Shown in pieces: positions 22,187 to 33,200 of a stretch of 64,000 nt of DNA. The position numbers and the translations under genes are program-made. Each line of letters starts with the position of its first letter. Position 1 is the stretch's first letter. A model generated the notes under the pieces. That model saw nothing but the letters and a program-made list of their open reading frames with translations. It had not been told where the DNA came from and searched no databases. This DNA comes from Mercurialis annua (taxonomy: Eukaryota > Streptophyta > Magnoliopsida > Malpighiales > Euphorbiaceae): contig NC_065574.1 of NCBI RefSeq assembly GCF_937616625.2, forward strand, positions 52,728,052-52,792,051, given 5' to 3'.

Positions 22187-23172
22187 AAACCCTTGCTTGT
22201 CCTCAAGCAAGAAATGAATCTTACTATCAATACACAATTAGCATCCTTGGCAACTATGAACAAATGTCAACAACGAATTCCCAATCAATGAAGTTACAAA
22301 TGCAACCGTCTAATATCATCAACCAAAAGCGATGCAAGCAAATGACGAATGCAATTATAATGACATATCCCGATGACAATGAGACTACTAATGATATGGC
22401 AATATGTCAAACGATCTCGAGCTTACCATCATCTACGGGAAATGCAACACATTGGTTAATCAAAATTAGCAAATCATGGCACTATGTTCATAAGCATCAA
22501 GTAAGGGCATCATTCCTCACAAGGGATCACTCTAACACTCAAGTGTTTCGGGTGCGAAAGTAAAGCTCAATACATATGCAAATTCACCATAGGCTTGCTC
22601 TTAGTCCCGGACTCCACTACTTAGTTCGGTAATCAACAACTATCATATGGACTTGTTAAGGGTTGTAACTTGGCTAAGGGTTAGGGGTAGGTAAAAAAAA
22701 TGGATAAATATGGCTACAACTTGACTTGAAAACTTACTTATAAAACACTACTCACTTTCGATCTAGCTCGAAATTTTTCGCACTTGTGAACTTTTCATTT
22801 TTGATTGCCCTTGTTTATTTTCTTTGTTTTCTTTTTCATGCTTTTCTTATTCTCTTTCTTTTCTTTTCTTTTCAAGGCATCTAAGTTTGTTTTCTCTATC
22901 TTTAAGCACTTGTTCACATTTTTCATTCTTTTTCATCAAGCTAGAATCAAATTTTTCAATTTTTTAAGTTAATCAAGTCAAATTGGGGTGTTTTTAGAGG
23001 TAAAATGTTGAAGGGATGCAATGTGTGAAAGTGTGGTGAAACCAATAAACAATTTGGCTAAGGCTCAAAGGGTGTAATCTAAAGGTAAAGGGTAGGCTTT
23101 TAAGTGGTTTTAAGAAAATGGGGTAATCCTAATGCCATACTCATCTAGTTATCGACACTCAACCATATAGTC
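22187..23172. other. Non-coding tail of the Athila-like element, distal part
   Basis: No ORF of note. On the + strand it contains a T/C-rich run (about 22790-22890). On the element strand this is a long purine-rich stretch. Confidence 0.6.
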
Positions 23173-24317
23173 TCGAACGGTAGGGGTGGGCAAAAAAACC
23201 GGTCAAACCGATTAACCGAACCGAAACCGGAAAACCGAACCGAAAAATATGGTTAACCGGTCCAACGGTTTAGGTTTAGGTTTTACTTTTTAATTTTTAT
23301 GGTTAATGGTTTAGGTTTAGGTTTTGAATTTTTAAAAACCGTGGTTAACCGGTTAACCGGTTTATATAATATATATTCATATATTTTTTAGGAATATTTA
23401 TATATATGACATGTATTTTATTTAGGAAATTTTATATATTTTAGGAGAATTTATATATAAAAAATATTCTAAAAGAAATTTGTTTTCCTTATTAAAATAC
23501 TTACTTAACAGAAATAGGAATATTTAAGTCTATAAATAGTAGAAAGTGGACATGAACAATACCACAAACAATTCAAAAAATACAAACCTATATTTAATAT
23601 TACTCATAATTATTAGTAAATCAATATTTTTTTCGGCAATACTCTTCCAATTCATACACTTGAGGTAAGCTTTTGTTTATGTTCATTTTTGTAATCAATT
23701 ATTTTTTGTTTTACGACTTTTGCACATGTATTCCATTCTCTTTGTTGATTAGTGAAATACGAATTTCAGTATACTTTGGCTAATTGAATGGTCAAATTAG
23801 ATGAAACTCAATGAATTAGTTGATGGAATTTTTATTTTTATTACATTGTTTAGTATTACTGTACACAATCCATAAAACAGTGATTATTTTTTTATTGTCT
23901 TGATGATTAAATGTAAATGCTCTTGTTAATTCCTATGTTGTTCATTATTTGACTTTTACTAAAAGAAAAAGAAAAACAAAAACAAAAAGAATTTTATAAA
24001 AATTGAAAATAATGTGAAATTTATTTAAATATTTATTTATTGTTAGAGATATTTTAGTTAGTTTTTTTTTTGGTAAAATATGTAGAATCTAATCTAACTA
24101 ATAGTCTAATATGTTAAATAATTGATTATAATTGAATTAATTAAATTTTATAATTTGATGAGTTTTCAGTAAACTATATTAATATGATTTATTAATATTT
24201 TTAAGTAATATATTTTTAAATTATAATTTTAAAAAATTAATTTTTATTTTTATTAACAAAGGTAACATTTTATAATAGTGAATTTGAAGCTTTTTGCTTT
24301 TTATTTTTTTATGCTAG

Positions 24318-26800
24318 ATGTCTAGCACTGAAGACAATAATATGGCAGTTGAATCAACTTCAAGTGGCAACCTTAATGAGGAAAATGTTCCTGACCCTTC
24401 TAGCGGCAACAAGAATGCATCAAACCCAGCTATTGCTAAAGATGTCACCTCGATTTCAAAAGCGCGTAAAAAGAAGTCATGGGTTTGGGAGCATTTTAAA
24501 TCAAATGAGGATAAGAAAGATCCTAAAGCTAATTGTAAGTATTGTACTAAATCTCTCGTATGTCCTCCTTCCAGTGGTACTAGTTGTTTGAGCAATCACT
24601 TGTCTAGATGTAAGAAATATCCTTATAATGTGGACAAAACTCAAGGGACTTTAGCTTTTACACCCACACAAAAAACTGATGAAGGGGGTACTACAAATAT
24701 GCTTGCTAATTGGAAGTTTGATCAAGACGAGTGTAGGAAGTGGCTTGCTAGAATGATCATTGTTGATGAGTTGTCTTTTAATTTTGTAGAACATGAAGGC
24801 TTTCGTGAATTTTGTCGTGTGATTCAACCACGTTTTTTGGTTCCCTCACGTAGAACTATAGGAAGAGATTGCTATAATATTTACAAAGAGGATAGGGAAA
24901 AATTGAAAAAAACTTTTAAGAAATTTGCTTCGACAATTTGTCTGACAACTGATACTTGGACATCTATTCAAAATATGTCTTACATGTGTCTCACTGCGCA
25001 TTTTATTGATGATGATTGGAAATTGCATAAAAGAATTATTTCTTTTTGTCCTATTGCTGGTCATTCTGGCGAGATACTTGGTATGGCTGTTGAGAGATGC
25101 TTGCTTAATTGGGGAATTGGTAGAGTTTTTACTATAACTGTTGATAATGCATCTTCAAATGATCAATGCATAAAATATTTGCAAAGAAGGTTAAATAGTT
25201 GGAATGGAAGTGTCTTACAAGGTGAATATTTGCATATGAGATGTGCTGCTCATATATTAAACTTAGTTGTCAAGGATGGTTTGAGTGAATTAGATGACTC
25301 CATTGTGAGGATTAGAACTGCAGTGAAATATGTGAGATCTTCCCCTTCTAGACTTCAAAAGTTCAATAATTGCGTAGAAAAGGAGAAGATAGATTGTAAG
25401 AGTCATTTGTGCTTAGACGTGGAAACTAGGTGGAACTCAACATATATGATGTTGGAGGCAGCATTAAAATTTCGAAAAGCTTTTGATTTGTTAGAGATTA
25501 TTGACAGTAAATATGTGTTGGAACTTACTTTAAAGAAAGGTACACCTACTAATGATGATTGGGACTATGCTAGAACATTGTTGCCTTTTCTTAAAGTTTT
25601 TTATGACACTACTTTGAGTTTTTCAGTCACTAGCAATGAGTACATGAAAAAGATTTTTGGTCTTGGATTGATGATCAATTCAAAGATTGATAGTGATGAT
25701 CCTAGTTTGAAACGAATGGCTTTGAAAATGAAGGCGAAGTATGATAAGTATTGGGGAAATATTGATAATATTAATGTTTTACTATACCACTACTGGATTT
25801 CAGTGATTTTGCGACGGACAATTCCGTCGCAAATCACTCATATTCCGTCGCAAATCCGGATTTGCGACGGATTTGCGACGGAATTAGTCCGTCGCAAATG
25901 CTCTGGTCGCTAAAATATTAGCGACCAGAGCGTCGCAAATATGGCGACGGCCAGCCCGTCGCCATAACCAAACACACCGTCGCCAATGTCGTCTCCCAAA
26001 AAATGAAAAGGGAGACGTATTGGCGACGGATTTGCGACGGATTTCTAGTAGTACACATTGCTGTGGTTCTTGATCCTAGATGCAAGCTGGAGTATGTTGA
26101 TTGCTTGATCGATAATTTTTATGACAAGATTATTGCAAGTAAGTTGAAAGATAAAGTGAAAAATATTTTAGAAGCATTATTTCAATCTTATGACGCATCT
26201 CAACTTCATCCAAGTGTGGACACGAGCGTAGAGCAACAAACACCTGAATCAAATTTAGAATTTGGGTATATTCAAGATGTAGCTCATTATGCTGATTTTA
26301 TGTTTAAGAAGCAAAAGGTGGGTGAAGATAATTCAGATTTCAAATCTGAATTAGAAAAATATTTACATGATGCTCGTGAAAATACCCAGTCTTCATTTGA
26401 TTTACTAGGTTGGTGGAAATCAAATGCATCTAAATATCATACACTTTCTTTAATAGCTAGAGATGTGTTGGCTATGCCCGTATCCACAGTTGCATCTGAA
26501 TCTGCTTTTAGCACTGGAGGTCGTGTTCTTGATTCATTTCGAAGTGCTCTAACCCCTAGACTTGTGGAGTCTCTCATTTGCTCACAAAATTGGTTGAGAA
26601 GTTCTTTCCAACCGATATATCGTGATAATATCATAGAGCAGTTCGAGTCAATCTCATTGGGTATGATTTTTTTTCATTTGTATAATTTAACTTTATTAAT
26701 TCAATTTTATTATTTAATTATGATTTTTAATAAATTTTTATATTTTGTAGAGTCATCATGTGTTACCGATGATCACCCTCTATGCACAATTGATGATTAA
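24318..26800 (+). pseudogene. hAT transposase (RICESLEEPER-type), interrupted by a CACTA MITE
   Basis: A transposase that cuts and pastes the hAT element. Residues about 50-100 form a BED zinc finger (W-V-W-E-H-F, C-K-Y-C, then H-L-S-R-C). The catalytic core follows, with DTWTS (near 213), the DNA-binding and insertion region, and R-W-N-S-T-Y-M-M-L (near 375). The C-terminal hAT dimerisation domain (L-S-L-I-A-R-D-V-L-A-M-P-V-S, then S-E-S-A-F-S-T-G-G-R) lies at 26449-26600. The frame is open for 490 codons up to 25787, then enters the 266-bp MITE and hits a stop at 25911. It resumes at 26057 (I-A-V-V-L-D-P-R). A predicted short intron (26661-26750, G|GTATG...TTGTAG) leads to a 50-nt last exon ending at 26800. 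Apart from the MITE I see no other lesion. Confidence 0.92.
25788..26053. mobile_element. CACTA-type MITE inside the hAT transposase
   Basis: Ends CACTACTGGATTTC and GATTTCTAGTAGT(A). The flanking triplets are TAC (25785-25787) and CAC (26054-26056), a 3-bp duplication with one mismatch. The body repeats TTTGCGACGGA / TCCGTCGCAAA, and its two halves are largely complementary. 266 bp. Confidence 0.85.
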
Positions 26801-27375
26801 GAAGACTTGAAGCTGGTGAGTTCTTTTATAAAATAAATTAGTTTATTTAAATTTTAATTTTTCCAAAAAATTCAATAATCATTATTCTAATGGCTAAAAT
26901 TTAATTTTGTAGGTGAAATTTCAAAAAACAGTTGATCCTCATCATACTTATGCATAAGGAGAAGGAGTTTTCATTTAGATATTTACTATATATTTTATGT
27001 ATTTGAGCAATTGAATTTGATTAGAATAGTTTTAAATATTTGCATTGATTTAACTATTTCTAAGATAGTTTTTATTTATATTATTCTAATATATTTTGAA
27101 TTTTTATAACATGTTTCTGTTTGTTAAAAATAATTAAATAGAATTAAAATTTTATCTAGAATTTTTTTTTTGTCTTTAATTTTTCTAATGGTTATATGGT
27201 TAAAAACCGCAAAACCGCAAAACCGAACCGTTTTTTATGGTTAACCGATTTACCGGTTAACCGTTTAAAATTTTAGGTTTAGGTTTTTAATTTTAATAAC
27301 CGTATTATAATGGACCGGTTTACAAATTACCCCCATGGACCGGTTAACCGGTCCATGCCCATCCCTATCGAACGG

Positions 27376-28185
27376 ACACCGAGCAAGTTCTAGGAATTAG
27401 GCATGCAAAGGACACTCACAAAAACAATTAGGCTCAAAATATGCTCAAATAAAAGTGGTGTCATGCCTAAAAACTTAATTCTTATGAAAAAGTGCCAAAG
27501 TGTGCCAAATAATTCAGTTTTTGAAAGGTTCCTTTTTGCTCCAACAGTGTGCTTCTCGATCGAGAAGCATCACTTAAAAGTGCTTCTCGATCGAGAAGCT
27601 ATTTTAAAAACGCTTCGTCGAAAAGTGGCCTTCATGTCTTGGTCGAGAAGCACCACTTAAAAGTGCTTCTCGATCAAGACATGCCAAAAACTGAATTTTT
27701 CGCAACTAAAATTTTTTCAACTTTTTGGTACAAATCATGAATCCGCATTAAGTAACCTCTTAAGATTCGAAATTCACACAAGCCAATACTCAAATTCACC
27801 CTAATCTTATCGAAACATGTCATACAAATTGCATTTAATTAGGCAAGCATCGACATTCGATTGATTAAACTAGAAAACGCATTTGAATAAATTCATTGAT
27901 CGGGACATAACAATTGTTGAACATTTCATACGTACACCAAAGTTACCAATCATGCTCTCAACATGCTAAGCCAATGATTTAGTGCTAGAAGTGCCAAAAA
28001 CAACTAATCAAAACTAAACAATCCTAAACATACGACATAAAATAAAAGACATAAAGCAATAAACAAGATAAAACACGAGATACAATTTCACAACCCTCCT
28101 CACACTATTTCTAGCTTAGTCCCTAAAGCGTAGAAATAAAATAAAGCACGAAATTGTATGAGAGAGTTAGAAAGTGCAAATCTCG
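27376..28185. other. Non-coding tail of the Athila-like element, proximal part
   Basis: Lies between the hAT and the third ORF. It contains a palindrome cluster (27543-27684) and, at about 28101-28115 on the minus strand, a second polypurine-tract-like AGTGTGAGGAGGGTT. No ORF. Confidence 0.6.
27543..27684. repeat. Palindromic unit cluster in the Athila-like tail
   Basis: Includes two perfect copies of GCTTCTCGATCGAGAAGC, then CATGTCTTGGTCGAGAAGCA and GCTTCTCGATCAAGACATG, separated by CACTTAAAAGTG (itself palindromic). Confidence 0.9.
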
Positions 28186-29577
28186 CTAGTCGAACTCCGG
28201 GGTAGCGGGGGATTGAGGTGGAGTGTCAATCCACTCAATGATGCCTTGACCATTCACATAATTCCGGAAATCCGTCCTTTGGCGCTCGATTTTATCCTTC
28301 AACCGCCCTTGCTTGTACTCGATTCTTGCCATTCCCCTCCTTTGGGCCTTCTCCATCCGCTCCAAAATCTCTTTTTGTTCCGCCCAAGCTTGGCGGTTGT
28401 AATCCGCCATTTCATTAAATCGATGGTCAAAAGCGGACCATTGGGCCTCGGCCCCCCCATAACTTGCTTCCGCAAATCCTCCTTGAGGTGCCTCTTCTTC
28501 TCCTTGAGCGCTAGATTGTTCGACTCCCTTTCCTTTCCTTCGTGGTTGCTCCTTTTGCCTTCTCGGAGCCGGCGGTGGGATGTCCTCGGGCACAAACTCG
28601 GCTCCCTCCCCAAATTCCGCTCTATGAGCCGCTTCCGCTCCATGCTCCTTAACCCAAACCGGACGCTTGTAGTAAGGAAGGACTACACCATTATGAACAT
28701 ACTTAGCCCGCTCCAAATGCTCCGTGTTAATCATTCTCGGAGCCGTGTAGGTGTAGTCGGAGGTATCGGTTAGCCCTTTGCGTTGTGCCAAAAAAAATAC
28801 GAGTGAAGCAAACCCAAGAGGTGTGGTATTATCCGGGACCGCTTGCAACTTCCGATAAAGCATTTCCGCCGAATCCACTTGATATGCTTCCACCTCGGGG
28901 TGCATAATCGCGTTCAACATGAATAACTCGCTTTCGCCCACCTTGTTGTACTCGGTTCGCCCCCCAAAAGTGTGGCCTAATCACTTGATTACCACCACCA
29001 AAGCCGTATCTTTTATGTCGTTTACCTTCGACACCCTTGCCCGGAACACCTCCTTATCGGATAACTCACGCCATGCCGCGTCCCAATCAAACCGTGATGG
29101 TGTCGCCTTCAAACCCGAATTCCGCAAGCGGAAATACCTAGTCAAATCACCCTTAGTGAGACTCCAACTCTCATTTCGCAATCGAAATCTCATGTCTCCC
29201 GGGCATCGAGGGAGGGGTTCCAAGGTGGTGAAAAATTCATACACCAATTCTTCAAAGACGTCATGAGAGAGTTCCGCCATAAATTGCAAACCCAACACCG
29301 CCAAGTGACGCTTCACTTCTTCTTCTAAACCCAATTCCCTCATGGAAGTCCAACAAATTCCGAATGGGATTGCCAAACCGCGTTCCTTCAAAGCTTCATA
29401 CTTTTTCCCTTCTTCTTCACTACGGATTTCAAAGGGAGCATTAAATTGGCGAGTTAAAGCCGTGGTGGAATTTGGTCCGGCGGCGGCTGCTTTCCGGCGT
29501 GAAGCACGTTGTGGTCGTGGTTCTTGAGCGGAACTTTGGGCTTGGTGAGACCCGCTTGGTTTGGTGGCTTTCTTCAT
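28186..29577 (-). pseudogene. Third ORF of the Athila-like element, split by one in-frame stop
   Basis: The ORF begins at the ATG at 29577 and is open for 198 codons to a TGA at 28983-28981. The same frame then stays open to a TAG at 28188-28186, so the only visible lesion is that one stop. The N-terminus is basic and Ala/Ser/Arg-rich. The middle carries text typical of the plant retrotransposon ORF often annotated as putative plant transposon protein (L-A-V-L-G-L-Q-F, M-R-F-R-L-R-N, S-L-T-K-G-D-L). The C-terminal half is Glu/Lys/Arg-rich and probably coiled coil. In Athila elements the ORF after pol is sometimes called env-like, but I see no signal peptide or membrane segment. Its role is unknown. 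Confidence 0.75.
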
Positions 29578-29888
29578 GATTTTTGGTGTGAAAAGTGGTA
29601 GGATTTTTGGGTGGGTAGAGTGGTGGCCGGATTTCTTGAGAGGGAGGAGAGGCTATGGAGTTGATTTTCTAATTGGAGTAAAAGTGGGGAAGAAGATGAA
29701 GGGTTAGGTGTTCTTATAGGGTAAAAATTCTTATTTGGATTTCAATGGCTGAGATTTTCTTGTTTTGGTGATCCATGTGAAGTGTGCTTCTTGTGAATGG
29801 CTTGGATCATTGCCACGTCATCAATCCATGTGCCTTTGACCCATTTGAATTTTGAAATTTGTGAGAAAAAGTTCAGTTTTGGCTCAGC

Positions 29889-30025
29889 AGTGTGCTTCTC
29901 GATCGAGAAGCTCTTTAAGTGGTGCTTCTCGATCGAGAAGCAACTTTTAAATTGCTTCGTCTGAAAACTGCCTTCATGTCTCGACCGAGAAGCAACACTT
30001 AAAAGTGCTTCTCGATCGAGACATG
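29889..30025. repeat. Palindromic unit cluster between pol and the third ORF
   Basis: Two GCTTCTCGATCGAGAAGC palindromes, CATGTCTCGACCGAGAAGC and GCTTCTCGATCGAGACATG. Same arrangement and linker style as 27543-27684, including AGTGGT and CACTTAAAAGTG spacers. Confidence 0.9.
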
Positions 30026-30257
30026 CATAAAACTGACATTTCTCTCAAAAATTTCAAATATGAAATCCTACACAACACAAGCAAGGCAAATACCCCGAAG
30101 TTATCTTGAACAAAAAGACATAAATAACTCAAATAAAAATACTAAAATTAAAATATTAACAAGATGAAAACTAAACGAGAGGGGTAATCAAACCTCTCGG
30201 GATTGCCTCCCGAGTGCGCTTGTTTAAAGTCGAAAGCTCGACTATCACATGGCGAAC

Positions 30258-33200
30258 TCAAGTGGGTGGGTCGAGGTAACATTGCTCCCCAATTTGATCC
30301 GTCAAAGGCCCCAAGTAAGGCTTGTAACGGTGTCCGTTGACCTTAAACGTTTCACCTCTTTGGTTTTCTAGCTCGATGGCTCCGTGACTTGCCACACTCC
30401 GAATTTTGAATGGCCCACTCCATCGGGACTTAAGCTTGCCCGGAAATAGCCTCAACCGTGAATTGTACACTAAAACATAAGCTCCTACCTCAAAGCTTTT
30501 GGGGGAAATGTGTGCGTCATGCCAACGCTTGGTCTTCTCCTTATAGAGTTTCGCATTTTCATACGCCGAGAACCGGAATTCCTCCAATTCATTTAATTGC
30601 AACAAACGTTTTTCCCCCGCCGCCTTAAGGTCAAAGTTCAACTTTTTAATCGCCCAATAAGCCCGGTGCTCCAATTCCAAAGGCAAATGGCACGCCTTAC
30701 CATACACTATGCGATAGGGAGTCATCCCTAAAGGCGTTTTGAATGCCGTTCGGTATGCCCATAATGCATCATCAAGCTTCAAGCTCCAATCCTTACGAGT
30801 GCCATTCACCGTCTTCTCGAGTATCCGTTTCAACTCTCGGTTGGAGACCTCAACTTGCCCGCTCGTTTGTGGGTGATAGGGGGTAGCAACCCGATGGTAC
30901 ACATTGTATTTCTTCATCAAAGCATCGAATTGCCGGTTGCAAAAATGTGACCCACCGTCACTAATGATAATCCTTGGAGTTCCAAACCTATTCATCAAAC
31001 GCTTGAGGAACTTCAAAACCACTTTGGCATCGTTTGTAGGCAAGGCCTCCGCCTCTACCCACTTCGAAACATAGCACACGCCGACTAAGATATATAGGTT
31101 CCCATGCGACATTGGAAACGGCCCCATGAAGTCAATCCCCCATACATCAAATATCTCTACCTCTTGCACGGAGGTCAATGGCATCTCGTCCCTCTTTGAG
31201 ATATTGTCAACCCGTTGACACCTATCACAATGGCTCACAAAGTCTTTGGCATCGCGGAATAATGTGGGCCAAAAGAATCCGCTCTCTAATACCTTAGCGG
31301 CGGTTCTTGCCACTCCGTAGTGACCGGCATAATCGGATGTGTGACAAGCCTCCAAAATGGGCATCATCTCCTTCAAAGCGACACATCGCCTCAACATCCC
31401 GTCTCCACATTCCTTAAACAAATACGGCTCATCCCAAAGAAACCTCTTGGCATCGGAGAGGAATTTCTTCCTTTGATGGTGTGTCAAATCCGGAGGCATG
31501 ACATTAGAGGCAAGAAAATTAGCTATATCGGCATACCACGGTGTTTCTACCTCCCGAATCAAAATAAGTGTCTCATCCGGAAACCACTCATTAATCTCCA
31601 TGCCAATAGGAATAGGCTCCGGATTTTCAAATCTCGATAGGTGGTCCGCCACCACATTTTCCGTGCCCTTTTTATCCCGGATTTCTATATCAAACTCTTG
31701 CATGAGAAGGATCCATCGGATGAGTCTTGGTTTGGCATCTTGCTTTGTGAATAGGTACTTCAAGGCGGCATGGTCGGTGTAAATAATGCATTTAGAGCCG
31801 AGCAAGTATTGCCGAAACTTATCTAGAGCAAAGACTACCGCCAACATCTCCTTCTCGGTAGTGGTATAATTGAGTTGAGCTCCCGCCATGGTTCGGCTAG
31901 CATAGTATATCACATGCACCTTCTTGTCCTTTCTTTGACCCAATACGCACCCCAAAGCTTGGTCGCTTGCATCACACATAAGCTCAAAGGGCAAACTCCA
32001 ATCCGGAGATGAGATAATAGGTGCGGTCACAAGAGCCTCTTTCAATTTCTCGAAGGCCTCATGACAATCCTTGGTAAAATCAAAGGGAGCATCCTTTACT
32101 AACAAACTCGTTAGGGGCCTTGCAATAGATGAAAAATCCTTAATAAAACGCCGATAAAACCCCGCATGGCCCAAGAATGCCCGGACCCCTTTAACCGTAG
32201 CCGGAGCGACTAGTTTCTCTATAACCGACGTCTTTGCTCTATCCACTTCGATTCCCGCTTCCGATATCCGATGCCCGAGTACGATGCCCTCATCCACCAT
32301 AAAATGGCATTTCTCCCAATTGAGTACTAAATTAGTCTCGACACATCGTGCTAACACCCGCCTTAGATTCGCTAAACAACCATCGAATGAATCGCCAAAC
32401 ACGGAGAAATCGTCCATGAACACCTCCATAATATCTTCAATCATATCGTTGAAGATTGAGGTCATACATCTTTGAAATGTGGCGGGTGCGTTGCATAGTC
32501 CAAAGGGCATTCGCCGGTATGCAAAGGTACCGTAGGGGCATGTGAAGGTCGTCTTCTCTTGATCTTCCGGGAGGATTAATATTTGATTGTAACCCGAGTA
32601 CCCATCAAGGAAACAATAAAACTTGTGTCCCGCTACCCTTTCTAACATTTGATCGATAAATGGAAGCGGAAAGTGATCTTTTCGGGTTACCTCGTTGAGC
32701 TTCCGGTAATCGATGCATACTCGCCAACCGGTTACCGTTCTTGTGGAGATTTGCTCTCCTTTTTCATTCTCCACCATTGTCATACCTCCCTTTTTAGGCA
32801 CACATTGTATGGGACTAACCCATTCACTATCCGAAATCGGATAAATTATACCGGCGTCGAGGAGCTTGACGATCTCTTTGTGCACTACCTCCTTCATATT
32901 CGGATTCAATCTTCGTTGCCTTTGAGCCGACTTCTTTGACTCGTCTTCGAGATTAATCTTATGCATCACAATTTGAGGACTTATTCCTCGAATGTCGGAG
33001 ATTTGCCACCCCATGGCTAACACATGTTCTTTTACCACTTGCACAACCCTCCTTTCTTGCTCCTTGGAGAGCTTGTTCGAGATGATTATCGGCAAGGTAT
33101 CATTCTCCCCCACAAAAGTATACCGGAGATGAGACGGAAGTGGTTTCATTTCCACATTTGGCGGTAGCTCGGAAGATGGTGGAGTCACACCATTACTCTT

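Larger units (their letters stand above)
23181..27367 (+). mobile_element. hAT DNA transposon, 4187 bp
   Basis: Ends TAGGGGTGGGCA and TGCCCATCCCTA, with a perfect 8-bp duplication TCGAACGG (23173-23180, 27368-27375). Both subterminal regions are packed with GGTTAACCGGTT / AACCGAACCG motifs, probable transposase binding sites. It encodes a transposase broken by a MITE, so this copy is not autonomous now. Confidence 0.95.

Noticed and set aside
24314..24595. Minus-strand ORF of 93 aa, plus other small ORFs over 24349-25064
   Set aside because: Shadows of the hAT transposase frame.
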